Source of the DNA: Engraulis encrasicolus
Lineage: Eukaryota; Chordata; Actinopteri; Clupeiformes; Engraulidae
Assembly (NCBI RefSeq): GCF_034702125.1
Contig: NC_085857.1
Location: 50,063,844-50,127,843, forward strand
Direction: 5' to 3'
Length of the DNA stretch: 64,000 bases
Shown: one piece after another, positions 11,005 through 28,077 of the stretch
Numbering within the stretch: the first letter of the stretch is position 1
Layout of the letters: each line of letters starts with the position of its first letter
Made by a program: the position numbers and the translations under genes
The notes under the pieces: generated by a model
Seen by the model: only the letters and a program-made list of their open reading frames with translations
What the model was told of the DNA's origin: nothing
The model's database searches: none

Positions 11005-11145
11005 CCCCAGGTGTCCCAGGTGAGACGAGGCCCAGGCTAGGCCCAGGCATGGCCCACACAGGCTGTGGCCACAGGAGAGGAGCAGGGGGTCGTCAAACAC
11101 CTCCTGACACACTGGGCACGACAACTCAGCCTCCAAAGATGCCAT
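11005..11145 (-). CDS. orphan RING-finger exon (TRIM-like, incomplete)
   Basis: From ATG at 11145 the minus strand encodes [20 protein letters not shown], then [14 protein letters not shown]. This gives the first six ligands of a C3HC4 RING (Cys10, Cys13, Cys25, His27, Cys30, Cys33), as in TRIM-type E3 ubiquitin ligases. The final CxxC pair is absent: after Cys33 the sequence turns to [14 protein letters not shown] and reaches a possible donor (gtaatt) at 11004. TRIM genes normally encode the whole RING and a B-box in one exon. No B-box, coiled coil or B30.2 exon is visible downstream on this strand. It may be a transcribed first exon or, more likely, a truncated gene fragment. A cag acceptor-like site precedes the ATG. 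Confidence 0.45.
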
Positions 11146-11178
11146 TGCTGCACAGAATAGAGCAGTCAGGTAAAGGAT

Positions 11179-11253
<75 letters not shown>

Positions 11254-11400
11254 TGTGAGTGTGTGTGTGTGTGCCTGTCTGTCTGCCTGCCTGCGAGCGT
11301 GCGTGTGTGCGTGTGTGTGCGTGCGCGCGTGTGTGTGCGTATGTGTGCGTATGTGTGTGCGTGTGCGTGTGTGTGTATGTGTGTGTGCATGCGTGCTTGT
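11179..11400. repeat. (TG)n-rich compound microsatellite
   Basis: Pure TG repeats for about 70 bp, followed by TGCG/TGTA variants to about 11400. Confidence 0.95.
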
Positions 11401-11766
11401 GTGGGGGTTTTTGTGTGTATGGTTTTTTTACATTATAAAAGTACATTTGATCCATGAAATCCAATTTAAAAAGCAATCAAAGTGTCTGAGAGTCATTTTT
11501 TAACTTACCACTGTCTTCTTATTTCAAATCCAGTGGGCCTATACTGCGTCATGTGCTGACCATGTTACTCCATCAGCCTGTGAGAAGTGAGTTGCTTTTC
11601 CTCCTGTTCCTTGTTGAATTCTACACAAACATTCTACAGCTTTCATGGAAACTTACGTTTTTTTTTTTTTCAAATCCGTCATGACATCATAGTGAGAAGT
11701 TTTAAAATGTTCTAAGTTCTAAGGTTGTGTTTTTTTTTTCATCAGCATACTCCCCTCCACATTGTT

Positions 11767-11776
11767 GTAGTCTAGT

Positions 11777-11811
<35 letters not shown>

Positions 11812-11881
11812 GCCTAAAATGCCCCTCAGCTATCTTACTCTTTCCTCCCCTCTCCCCCTCTTCCCCTCGTTGCTCTCTCTC

Positions 11882-11944
<63 letters not shown>

Positions 11945-12056
11945 TGTGGACCAGATATGGTACTGTAGCTCCTCACTCCCAATAGCACGGCAAACTATTT
12001 GTTGCTCTCTCTATCTGTATTTGTATCTGTTTATTTCTCTATTTCTCTATTTTTCT

Positions 12057-12121
<65 letters not shown>
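11767..12121. repeat. (TCTG)n and two (CT)n arrays
   Basis: A short TCTG run (11775-11798), then CT arrays at 11872-11941 and 12061-12121 separated by unique sequence. Long Ser/Leu ORFs across them are artefacts. Confidence 0.95.
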
Positions 12122-12125
<4 letters not shown>

Positions 12126-12254
12126 ATAGACAGCCATATCAGTAGGTCAGCAGTCACGTCCCAGTACAGACCCACATGAGGAGGAGCTAGATAACAGGGT
12201 GTATGTACGTACTGCCACAGCCACAGCCACAGCCACACAGCCACACAGCGCACA

Positions 12255-12401
<147 letters not shown>

Positions 12402-12512
12402 CTCATTGATTGATTGATTGATCTTGATCTTTCAATCCCTTACAATAAGGCCACAGCCGGGTAGATATGACAGTCAAGACTTCAGCTGTAGACACAAAGA
12501 GCAACAATTTTT

Positions 12513-12730
12513 TTATGTTGGCTTGTTGTGCCTTTATTGACAACAGGACGGCACAGATAACAACAGGAAGAGACTAGGAGAGAGAGATTAGAGAGAGATA
12601 TGAGGTAGGGCTGGAAAATGATATACAGAAGGCCGGACGTGAACCTTATCCTCATGGGCATGCAACCCCATTTGTGTTTGGGTGGCTTCGTGCGCTGTGC
12701 CAGAGCACTCTGACAAACAACTCTTGACAA
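12513..12730 (-). mobile_element. tRNA-type SINE remnant
   Basis: 'cctttattgacaacaggacg' followed by 'acaggaagagac...gagagagatta' and a C-rich tail resembles the widespread fish repeat seen more clearly at 51598-51770. It is degraded and its tRNA-related box is weak. Confidence 0.35.
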
Positions 12731-13641
12731 CTGTTCTCAGACGACTATGAAAAGAACAGACCAAAAAGAAAAAAAATACACAGACACGTATCTAAAGAAC
12801 ACTATGTCTGACTGTGTCAGACTGTTGATTGAGACAGTAAATGACAGCAAATAGTAAATGCAAGTGGTTTGATTAAATGATGGCAGTTCTATGCAGAGCA
12901 TTTAAAATGTAAACAATGTGTTATTTGATTCCTTAGTAAGTGGATAGCCTAGATTAAATAGATGCTAGTCTTTCAATTAAACAACATTAAGTTCTACACA
13001 GGCCCTTCAGGGTAGTGTTGCTATGGCATGCCCTCTGCCTCCATCTAGTGGGCACTCTGCTGAACTAAAGGAATTTGATTTTTTTTTAATTGCAGTGGAA
13101 AGCACCAGAGGATTATTAAAAAATTGTGAAGTGTGAAGTAAACCAAATGAACAAAGCTCTGGCTTGCTCCTCCTGTGCTATCGTCTCACTTCAAGCTATT
13201 TCAATAATTTAAAGACTTTTAAAGTCCCATCGTTGCAATTTGAATGTCAGGGCTACCTACAAAGTCTTAAACAACTTTGAGTTTTTTTTAATTGTTATTT
13301 TACAAACAAGGTCTAACTGCTTTCATGGCATTGTTGAGAAATCTTACCTTTAAGTTCACGCGCAGGCTTGACTTTATTGAGCAAATGAGCTTATCGAAAA
13401 ACTAGTTGATCCTATTCATGTCTCTGGGAACACTGGTATATGTGTCTTCATTAGCTTCCCATTTTTATTATATGTATGAATGTTTAATGTATATACAGTG
13501 AATGATGTAATGTTTCCACTGTGGGCCTTGAGCCTGTAATAAATTGTTTAATGGCCTCGGCCAGCAGCTGCTAGAACTTCACATCGTTTGCCAAGATACC
13601 CGCTTATTTCATTGTCTCAAGCTACGACATGCCTCATCTAC

Positions 13642-13645
<4 letters not shown>
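12731..13645. other. intergenic, nothing recognised
   Basis: AT-rich, with no exon, TIR or repeat unit that I can identify. Confidence 0.4.

Positions 13646-13713
<68 letters not shown>
13646..13713. repeat. (GA)n microsatellite
   Basis: About 66 bp of perfect AG repeat, about 50 bp beyond the stop codon of the mfap4-like gene on its 3' side. Confidence 0.95.
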
Positions 13714-13716
<3 letters not shown>

Positions 13717-13759
13717 TGAGATGCCCAATCCTGCACAAATCCTGCATGAATCATGATGA

Positions 13760-18462
<4,703 letters not shown>

Positions 18463-18820
18463 CTTTAAAAAGTACACTTTGAAATGAAAACCTGGAACAA
18501 ACAAGTTATCACATAAAAATGTATGAAACAAGGACTATTCTGAAATTAATATACCGGCAGCTTGTTTCTTTCCGATTTATATGGTACACTCATGCATCAT
18601 CAGGATATAGCAACAAAGCCTTTCCGAATATGTCTATATTATTTATCTACCATAAGTTTATGGTTTTGCACTGTTCACACTGTACTTTAGGGTTAGGATT
18701 AGGTATGAATGATGTAATTGCAATATTAGGGTTGCGGAGGACAAACAAACAAGCAAATAAAAAAAATGAAATAAATAAATAAATAAATAAATAATGTGTC
18801 AGAATGCATTTAGTAATGTA

Positions 18821-19363
18821 CAAATCGGATTCCAAACAAGTCAGAACACTTGAATAAAAAACATCTTCAAAACATTCAAGCCATATACAGTATAAGATCC
18901 AGAATCGTGCAAAGTCAACATATCAACTAGTAAAAATTGCAGGTATACAAGAACACTGCTAAAATATGAAGTTCTGTATATGAGATCATGGCATTCCCTT
19001 TGATAATAAGCACACTTGGACACTCGAACAATGATAGCTATTTGAAAATTGACCTTAAAATGAAGACATGGGTAACTGTCACACAGAGGGAAACATTTCA
19101 TTCTTTTTTGAAATCATGGAGCCTTGACTATGTTGAAAATTATGAACTTTTGGCAATGACAAGGGAGCAGACATGTGTTTGTTGTGGTTATGTAATTTTA
19201 AATGAGAAAATATTTTCCTCAAAACTTTAATTTTGCTTGGATTTTAATCCTGATATGTTGTCTTTGCCCATTACTCCATCTTATTAATGAATTTAATCTT
19301 TTTGAAGATGATAGCATTTTCCTTTCATTCACAAAAATCCCAACTTTTTTGGAATCCGATTTG
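18821..19363. mobile_element. Tc1/mariner-like MITE, 543 bp
   Basis: The ends CAAATCGGATTCCAAA and TTTGGAATCCGATTTG are inverted and flanked by TA on both sides. The subterminal part resembles the larger mariner-like element at 32105-37392 (gatagcatttt, tttgaa phrases). It lies in the 5' intron of the mfap4-like gene. Confidence 0.75.
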
Positions 19364-19606
19364 TATGTTAAAAACGATTAACCCCTTAGCGCAGCACTAT
19401 GGCTCTCTGTAATGTCATAGCAATGTTGTTATGATGTAGTTAAGCATTTTCAGCAAGTGAATAGAGTCGCCGGCGACCCCATCTACAGTAAGAGGCTACA
19501 TGAAATTAAGGACCTTAGGGAGTAGTTACTGATGCCCTGCAACTCAGCACCACATACTTAGAGACACACAAACTGTTATTTATAAATATAATTTAATGCA
19601 ACTCAC

Positions 19607-19653
19607 CGTACTCTCTGCTTGTTCTCACAGGCAGACTGCTTACTGTATTTATA
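19607..19653 (-). promoter_or_regulatory. mfap4: TATA box and short 5' UTR exon of mfap4-like gene
   Basis: On the minus strand a TATAAATA box (19653-19646) is followed about 40 bases later by a good donor (GTGAGT, exon edge at 19607). Transcription starting 25-30 bp after the box would give a UTR exon of only about 15-25 nt, spliced to the ATG exon near 18478. An acceptor-like site (tttcaaag) precedes that exon. Upstream, a block of about 60 bp is present twice (see 19680-19990). Inferred from motifs and spacing. Confidence 0.45.
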
Positions 19654-19679
19654 GTCTACATCCTTATTGCTCCTCAGGA

Positions 19680-19990
19680 TTTCTTCTTTTATCTTCAGTT
19701 TATTGACTCAAAGACCGCAAAGTCAAAATGTCATCTCTTGCCAATGATTATATAAACTGAAGAAAAGAAAATCAAAGAAAGGTGTGTGCAAACTTTTGTT
19801 CCCCCATTGACGTTGGCATTATGTTAAACTGTACCCAGAGCAAACCCTAACTTTGTCAGCCTTTAGGCTTTCCAGAAAACATGAAATGAGCACTGCAGTC
19901 AGGCACTTCCGTGATATTCTTTTCTTATTTACTCAAAGACCACAAGGTCGGGACTCCATGAGTGATGCCATCTCCTGCCAATGACTTTTG
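19680..19990. repeat. duplicated ~60-bp block upstream of mfap4
   Basis: 'actcaaagaccgcaaagtc' then 'tcatctcttgccaatga' (19707-19745) recurs as 'actcaaagaccacaaggtc' then 'ccatctcctgccaatgac' (19931-19988). A weaker copy is at 30250-30290. It may be a dispersed repeat or a duplicated control region. Confidence 0.6.
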
Positions 19991-20154
19991 ACCTCTAGTA
20001 TGACACATGATCCCTATGATACGTGTACATGTACAGACTGCAAAATGTTGCCAAGGCTAAATCCATCCCATAAGCATAATTTTTATTTCACACACACATG
20101 CACGCGTGCACGCACGCACAAACACCTATTCAAATACCCTTTCTAAGTGCAGCC

Positions 20155-20761
20155 TGATCTCTCAGAATTCCGTGCTCCTGGACACGGATGTTTGGGACAC
20201 AAAATCTGTGTCAGTTTCACGTATTTTGTCAAAATTTAGTGCTCCTGGACACAGAATTGTTTTTCGTGATGGACACACAGACGTGCTTTCTATGTTCCCA
20301 GCACTGTGTTAACTCTATAATTAGAAAATACATAGGGGCCTACCAAATGCTAATCCTAAACAAAATAATGCTATAGCAATTTAAGTTGTGCCCTGACCAA
20401 AACAATCCCTAACCTGTCAGTGAAGACATATTTTTGAGAAGTGTCTTTTCCAGTTGGTTGATATATCAAATTCATATAATAAACAAAATAATACTAGCTG
20501 TGCCCAGACCAAAACAATTCCTAACCCTAACCTGTCAGAAAGAAATGTTTTTTGGGAAAAATATTTGAAATTAGAAAAAAACCTGAGAAAACACAAGACT
20601 GTGGAAACAGAGAGTTGTGGGAGTATAAAGAGAGCACTTCACGTTCATCACGGAAAACAATTCCGTGTCCAGGAGCACATAATTTTGGCGAAATCTGTGA
20701 AACTGACACAGATTTCGTGTCCCAAACATCTGTGTCCATTCCACAGAATTCTGAGAGATCA
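20155..20761. mobile_element. foldback element, ~607 bp
   Basis: TGATCTCTCAGAATTC at the left end and GAATTCTGAGAGATCA at the right end start inverted arms of roughly 120-140 bp (GTGCTCCTGGACACGG, TTTGGGACAC, CTGTGTCAGTTTCAC). The left arm also repeats its own 'gtgctcctggacac' phrase. No ORF and no clear TSD. Confidence 0.75.
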
Positions 20762-20867
20762 TGTTGCCAAGTGTGTGTGTGTGTGATGACCTGATGCGTC
20801 ATTATTGTCATCAGGGGGGCCGCGTGCTAGCTGTAAGCAAAGGAGAGAGAGAGAGAGTTACAGTATA

Positions 20868-21018
20868 CATAGGGCCGTAACGGTACACTGTATTCGTACC
20901 GAACCGAACCGAAATGACCTTCGGTACGGTACAGTGCTGTAACGAACGGTACAGTACATGTTTATGTTTTTACTGCCTGCTGCCACAACAAAAACGGAGG
21001 GACGTACCGTTACACCTC
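20868..21018. mobile_element. hAT-type MITE (GTAACGGTAC), degraded
   Basis: 'agggccgtaacggtacactg' at the left and 'cgtaccgttacacctcta' at the right are inverted ends, with GTACCGAACCGAACCG inside. These motifs are common in vertebrate hAT MITEs. Confidence 0.6.
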
Positions 21019-21389
21019 TAAGTATACATATATACCAGTGGCGGTTTTGGGGGGTGTGATGTTGGTAAGCACAAATTCTGTAACCAAGCCAAACTAGTGG
21101 GGTCTCCCCCAGATGAGATTTAAAAAAAAAAAACAAAAAAAAAAAAAAACGCTCCTAAATTGTGAATTTTGACCTTTTCAGACAGTTCCCTAGGCTACTA
21201 AATCATTCTACCACGTTGCATTTGACATCCTTCACTCCACGACTTGAAAATACAATCCAAATGTTCGCGTTGCATCTTACAGCAATGCATTGAACAGAAA
21301 AACACATCACTGAAGGTCATCATTCCAGAAAGGGTTCTTATTCTGCTAGGTAGAACCAAAGAGGCTTGAGACAAGAGGGCTTACTCAAG

Positions 21390-21750
21390 TCATAACAGCG
21401 TAGTACGAAATGATGGCGAGGGGAGTACGGAAATGTTATTCACTGTGGAACAGGTCGTAGGACAGCGTGAATGTCTGTCAGCTGTCCTTAATTACCCCCA
21501 GCAATTACTGCTGACCAACAGCTGCCGTTAATTGGCCACAAATTGTCCATCATGGTGTCGCCCCCACTGACCATGTGCAAGGGAGTACAAAAAATGTATC
21601 CATCGCACCCACTGACCAATGACCATGCGCAAGGGAGTTAATTTTCCATCCACTCGTGTCCTCAGGCAACGCCCCCGTACTACACCGTGGCCAATGCATT
21701 TCCCCCCTAGAGATTGTTCTTCTCTGTCGAATTTCTTTGGGTAGAACTAA
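21390..21750. repeat. inverted copy of the 15120-15555 repeat
   Basis: Reverse complement of the block in mfap4 intron 2-3 DNA, with a few small indels. It lies inside the outer hAT-like element. Confidence 0.75.
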
Positions 21751-22655
21751 TAGAAATGAAGTCAAGAGTGGCCACGAGCATGCCGTTGCGACCAGGGTAG
21801 GCTACACTCACTGTACACGAGAGCTGCCAAAAACTTGCGTAGGCCTGCCGTTAACTTGAAAACAGGCTTCGGGAAAGACACACCAGCCATTCTGAACAAT
21901 TGTGAACCCATCTATGGGTGAGCGAGTGAACCCGTTCCTAAGCCGCAAGCTTCATCAACAACCAAACATGTTACAGCGGACAAATATAACCTTACCTTCA
22001 AATGCTGTCTTGACCGCAGAAATCCCAAACTTTCACTTAATCCACACGTTTTCAAAATCATTGTCCACGTTCCTGTTTAATCCATATCGTCGGCTTGCTA
22101 CCAAAACCGCCTAAGTCCGAATTTGGTCGAAATGAGATTTTTACATAAACTTACTCCCCTACCACAGCTGCATCACCCTGCCTTTCCGCCAGGGTCATTG
22201 GTCAATCACAGCAGTCACCAGAGTCAAAAATCTGTTTGTATAAAGTCACACACTGCCTATAAGAAAATGAATGACCAGGGACGTAGCTAAAGGGAGGACA
22301 AGGAGGGCATTTGCCTGTAGGCCTAGGGCCCTCCTGCAGGTGGCAGGGGTAGGGGCCCTATTATGACCTTGGCAGATGGTATGGGGGCCCTATCTATTCA
22401 TCCTGGGGCCCTGTGCACAATTGTTCTGCCAATGTGAATGACTTAGCCATTTTTGATGCAAGCAACTTGAAATGGGCAAGAAAAAGCAGTTTATTTACAT
22501 CTGTTAAGAGATTGTTTTCTCTTTCTCTTCAAGGACAATGGCCATGTGTCAAAACTTCATCCTTAGACATCAGAGTCTGAGATGATCTTATTATCACACA
22601 ATGGTTGTAGCCTTAAAATTAGGCTATACGAAATAAATTGAGCAACTATGAACCA

Positions 22656-22827
22656 GGGGTCCGTTTCTCGATTCTTGTCGTTGCTAACCGTCTTAAGACC
22701 GTCTTAAGACCATCTTACCATTCCCTTGGATTTAGTGGTGAGCGTCGCTGTCGAGAGAGAGTTGAGTCGCTCTTACGAAGGACGTTGATACCGTCGTTAG
22801 CAAAGACGCTTTCGAGATACGAACCCC
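22656..22827. mobile_element. MITE with GGGGTCCGTTTCTCGA ends
   Basis: Related to 58346-58485. It contains 'ccgtcttaagaccgtcttaa' and 'ctgtcgagagagagttgag'. Copy 2 of the host element lacks it at the matching place (near 42440), giving an empty site. Confidence 0.7.
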
Positions 22828-23448
22828 AGGTGCTTTATTTGATGTAGTCAGAAGTTTGCAGAAGGCTGCTGCAGCCTATAACATGCCATGCAAATCTTTT
22901 TTTTCATACTTTTATTTAATGTCTCATAGTGTAGTCATCTTACACTTTTGAATTGCTGCCTCTTGTGCATTATATCGTTTTACATCCAGTGGTATGTCAA
23001 ACTCAAACGTGTGAAGAACCCAGTAGTGGTTCTAAACCATGTTCTGAATGCCGCGGTCATGGCGTTGAAGTGGGCGGGGCACAGTTCTATGACCAGGTTA
23101 CCTCGGTCATGGGCAAGGTTGAGGGGGTGGGGCAGTTCTATGGGCATGGAGAGGAGCAGTAGTTAACCAAAGATGATAAACAAGGAGGAGACAGTTCGAG
23201 AGGAGGAACAAGGACCAAAGAAGTGCCCCACCCCTTCATCCACTTCCATGACTGATGGACCCTCAACATGGAGATTGGACGCAACTGCAATGCTTTCTCT
23301 GTGTGACACTGCAAGCTGGATCTGTCATGCGCTATGAATGAGCAATGGCAATATCTCGGAGTGCTTTACTTTGGATGAGAATGTAAATAATATTACCATT
23401 GATAACTAACTCGACTGAAAGAAGTAGAAAGTAAAAGAAAAATTTTAA

Positions 23449-26400
23449 AGGGGTAGTTCGCTATTTTAGACATTAAGCCCTGTTTGTGTGACTTCTGGGG
23501 TGAATTAGACATGTTCTCATCACAATTTTGACATTTGGTGCTGAACGGAGTATTTTGGTATTCAATACTGCAGCCCCCCCACCTGTACATTGACTCCAAT
23601 GGTGCACTCAAGCAATCGATCACAAAATAGCATTAAACTTTCGTTTGAAAAGACATGGAACTCACCGTGTGGTCAGTGGTGAACAGCGATAAATTGACCC
23701 AAAAATCGCCACGAAATATGCCTTCAAACCGTTGTTTAGCAGTTGATGGAACTACTTTTTCCCAGACGTTGAATAATAGCAGCTAGACATCCAGCCAGTA
23801 GGTGGCGATAATGAGGTATTTTTGTGAGGACTAGAGAGAAGAAGAATATTGCTGTCTTTGAGGAAGCTAGTAGCTACTGCTTCACACACTCGTTTTGGCT
23901 GGCAAACACCATCTAATCTTTTCATTTCAACCTCTTTTTTTGTTAGCAAGGACAATAAAGACAAAAGGACAGAAGCAGCATTTATGTATTTTGTTATGTA
24001 ATTCGGTAGAATAGGAGTTATTGATCACAGCGCGAATGGAGAACCTGAACGTATTTCTGTTGATGCCTGCCTGTGTAACTGGTCGGGATGTAAGCAAAAA
24101 ACGTGGATTATGTGCTTTGATCAAGAGAACTTCTAAGTGCCAAAAATCAACGGGAAAAGACGCCCGAGATCCAGAGGCGAGGGATTGGATTGTCAGAAAG
24201 CAGGTCAGTAACTACTAGTAATCATTTCAATGTGTAGCCAACAACACCTATAGTTCTACCATCTACTAATAAAATTGTCTCAAAGCACTTGCAAAATCAA
24301 CTACACCAGCTCTGGAGGCTACCGTCCGAGGTTCATGTTAGAAAGTGCACACATTCAAGGCACTAATATAATAGTCTCTAAAGACGCTGGACGCAATCAT
24401 AACATGACATAGTTTCATAACATGAAGGCCCAGTCTACTAGCGCAGCTGTGTGGTTGTACTTATTAGCCAACAAAACTTTGCTAATGCCTTGTGCATTTC
24501 CCCGTTATTTTCAGAGGCACTATCCCTCCTTCCCTAGACCGTTCTAGGCTACACAAGATCCAGAGAAGGGAAGATTTCTACAACCGAAGAAGGTATGTGT
24601 TTGCTTTGCACTATACTGTATCTCGTAACTGTTGCACTTTCCTAGAAGTTTCACTGCATAACACATTCATAGCAGCTATACACTTTGCATGAAGGATTCA
24701 TGACTAGGTCTACTTGATTCAATACCAAACCTCTCATAAACATGGAAGACAAAGGACAGCAACTTGTCAAAATATAAAATAAAAAAATTGCAAAGCAGTA
24801 CTCGGCTATTTTCCTCCTGAACATGTCCTGATTGCAACCAATTTACTACAGTGCCAGGAACAGAATATGGTCAAGCAAATATTTTTCATTCAAATGTTCT
24901 GTCCCTGGTTGTAAATCCAGTAGGGGTGAGATTATTTAGTGGCATGTGGCATCCAGAAGTGGCATGCCAAAAGAAGGCTTTACATGTTTATAGTGGACAG
25001 CATTGTTCACTCACTCTCCTCACTGACAGGTTAGGTTTAGGCACAAGTTTTGTTTTTGGCACAGTTCAACAAAGTGCACTTGTAGTGGCATGTGCTACAG
25101 CAGGCCTAATCTTAATTATCATTGAGGGTTCTGAACAAGACAAGTTGCGGTCCTCCATCCGCTAGGTTCATGAAAGGTTTGGTATGAATGGATCTTGCAA
25201 CAATCGTGTATGTTCCGTGCAAACTTATACAGCTGTGCTACAAATGTAATATGCAGGAACATGTCACGTAAAGTGTTACCGCAGTAAGTAATCTTCATCA
25301 GTTGTAGGCTAATAGGGCAACTGATATAGGCCTACTTTCAATGTCTCAGTAATCCATTTCATGAATATAATGAAAAACATTTTTCAGTAAATTAAAATAT
25401 TGTTCATGAAGAAAACCTTACCAAGTATTCCATGCTATATTCATATGTTCAATAAGTTAATACATTTCAATTTATTGTCCTGAACAGATTCATGATCCAG
25501 TTTCCACCAACCCATCGTTCTCCATCTGGTGTTCTCCATCTGGCGAAAGATGATCCTATCTGTAAACAAGTTTTCCACTGTTCTTTGTAAAATATACATC
25601 ACAATAATAGAAGAAAAATGCATCACAATGTGTTGAAATAAATTATATTTTATTTACAACAATTTCCCTGTCATTATTGAAATGAAATAATAATATGTAC
25701 GACACCATTTTTTTCTGATAATTACACAGCCATGACACAGAGACATGTGCTCCATTGACTGTTATTTAGATGTGGTCTTTCAGTCTTTAGGGAATCTACT
25801 TCGGTGCTTCTTTCCAGAGACCTTTTGAGGAGGTTTGGCTTAGAGGAAATGTTCTGGAGCTGTAAAATGTGGTTGGTCATCAGATGCGTGTTTCTCCTCT
25901 CTTCTTTTCCTCCAGAGCCCCCTGTAAAGACATGCCAGTATTGAAACTGAGGAAAAAGCCGGCACAGCCTTGTGTTAGGTTGGATATTGTAGTTACTTCA
26001 AATTTGACACAGCAATATTTCTCAAAGAGGAAACCTTTGGACCATACGGCCTTGTCACAAGATAAATAAGATGTAATGAAAACTATTTTCAGTCAAAACC
26101 CAATTTTGACAGTGTGTGGTTACTACACTTTTCCTTTGTACAGCAGAATAGACAACTGCATTATTCTGGAAATGCATATCCAAAATCACATCAATAATGC
26201 TGTTGCAGTTTCTCCTAAGAGATGTCTTTATGTCACATACCGGTATGTTTGAACTGAGTCAACTGCTGCAGAACTTTCAGAAGTCATTTATCCTCCATGA
26301 TTGCCTGTAGACGCTGGGACTGGGGTTGAATCCAATTCCTCTTCAGTTAGTCATCCAGGCTTAGATGATCCCCGTGTTCTTTCCATTCATGTTCTCCAAG

Positions 26401-28077
26401 TAGTGAAGTCCACCGCTGCACAGTTTGCTATAAAACAGTGCATTGTTACTTATACGACAGGTATTGCTTGACATTATCAACATAACATTATCAGAAATTG
26501 TGCATTGCAGTGACATGTATTTCTTGTGTGATTACCTCTGCACTTCCTCCACCAGTGAAGCAGGAAAACCAACAGCCTCAGCAGCACCAACAGCCTGCAA
26601 TATAGTATAATAAATCATAAATATTCAATTATCAATTGACAACACTTCTTAGGCACTAGGTGTGCATTTATGCCTACATCTTTAGAAAACAAACTCACAC
26701 AGAGAAGGAGGAGCAACATTCCCAAAACATATGAGTGCATAGGTGCAGCCAGACAATCAGTTCTCTGCTCAGTCATGGGGAGGGGTGGCATGCATCTGTT
26801 TACTCCACAGATACTGGCTCCCTCATCAGGCGTACAAATTAATAAGTACGCTGAGCACGTGATATTTCATGACGTGATTTCAGTGAAGGGGGAGAAATGC
26901 TTTTGTTTACTCAACATATGGCTCCCTCATAAAAGCTACAAAATAATAATGCTTCATTTCGTACCACCCAAGCTTCTATTCGAGTAGGCTGCAGAGCATT
27001 CAATTGGTCATGGCCATTGTGCTGGTTTCCTGTTTTACTGCTGCTGATACTTGCACAACGAAAATGAAATGACAGGTCTACAAGTCGTACGTCTTTCATC
27101 ATTGTACAACACAGAGCGAATGCATTATCACTAGCCTACAATATTAGGATGGATGGCACTAAAGTTTGGGCATAATAACAGTGATGGTCCGCATTGTGTG
27201 TATTTTGAAAGCCCTTTGAGACAACTTTATGTGATGCTGCGTAATTGTGTATTGTTGAAGGCTACACATTTAGGACCTACTACTGATACCATGCAGAGAT
27301 TTGGGCTTGTAGTTACTGACCTGGTTTCTGACCATCCAATTCCTCGCCTCCGGTCTCGGACGTCTTTTCCAGTTGATTTTTGGCACATGGTCTCTTGATC
27401 AAAGCCCTCCTTACATAGATCCACGTTCTTTGCCTACATCCCCGCCAGTCACACAGGCAGGCATCAACAGAATTACGTCCAGGTTCTCCATTCGCTCTGT
27501 GATCAATAACTCCCATTCTACCGAATTACATAACAAAATACATAAATGCTGCTTCTGTCCTTTTGTCTGTATTGTCCTTGCTAACAAAAAAGAGGTTGAA
27601 ATGAAAAGATTAGATGGTGTTTGCCAGCAAAAACGAGTGTGTGAAGCAGTAGCTACTAGCTTCCTCAAAGACAGCAATATTCTTCTTCTCTCTAGTCCTC
27701 ACAAAAATACCTCATTATCGCCACCTACTGGCTGGATGTCTAGCTGCTATTATTCAACGTCTGGGAAAAAGTAGTTCCATCAACTGCTAAACAACGGTTT
27801 GAAGGCATATTTCGTGGCGATTTTTGGGTCAATTTATCGCTGTTCACCACTGACCACACGGTGAGTTCCATGTCTTTTCAAACGAAAGTTTAATGCTATT
27901 TTGTGATCGATTGCTTGAGTGCACCATTGGAGTCAATGTACAGGTGGGGGGGCTGCAGTATTGAATACCAAAATACTCTGTTCAGCACCAAATGTCAAAA
28001 TTGTGATGAGAACATGTCTAATTCACCCCAGAAGTCACACAAACAGGGCTTAATGTCTAAAATAGCGAACTACCACT
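23449..28077. mobile_element. Kolobok-like (TTAA) element with ~0.75-kb inverted arms, 4.6 kb
   Basis: The left end AGGGGTAGTTCGCTATTTTA and the inverted right end (28058-28077) are flanked by TTAA (23445-23448 and 28078-28081). The inverted arms extend to about 24210 and 27310 with high similarity. TTAA targets occur with Kolobok and piggyBac elements; the AGGGGTA start fits Kolobok-like MITEs such as 61855-62196. The interior (24240-27300) has no recognisable transposase. Exon-like pieces (acceptor and donor around 24514-24591) are seen but not identified. Each arm contains an open stretch of about 60 codons in more than one frame. Confidence 0.7.

Noticed and set aside
27373..27774. 133-codon ORF and its inverted partner near 23752-24218
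   Set aside because: Both lie in the inverted arms of the TTAA-flanked element, are open in competing frames and show no domain.
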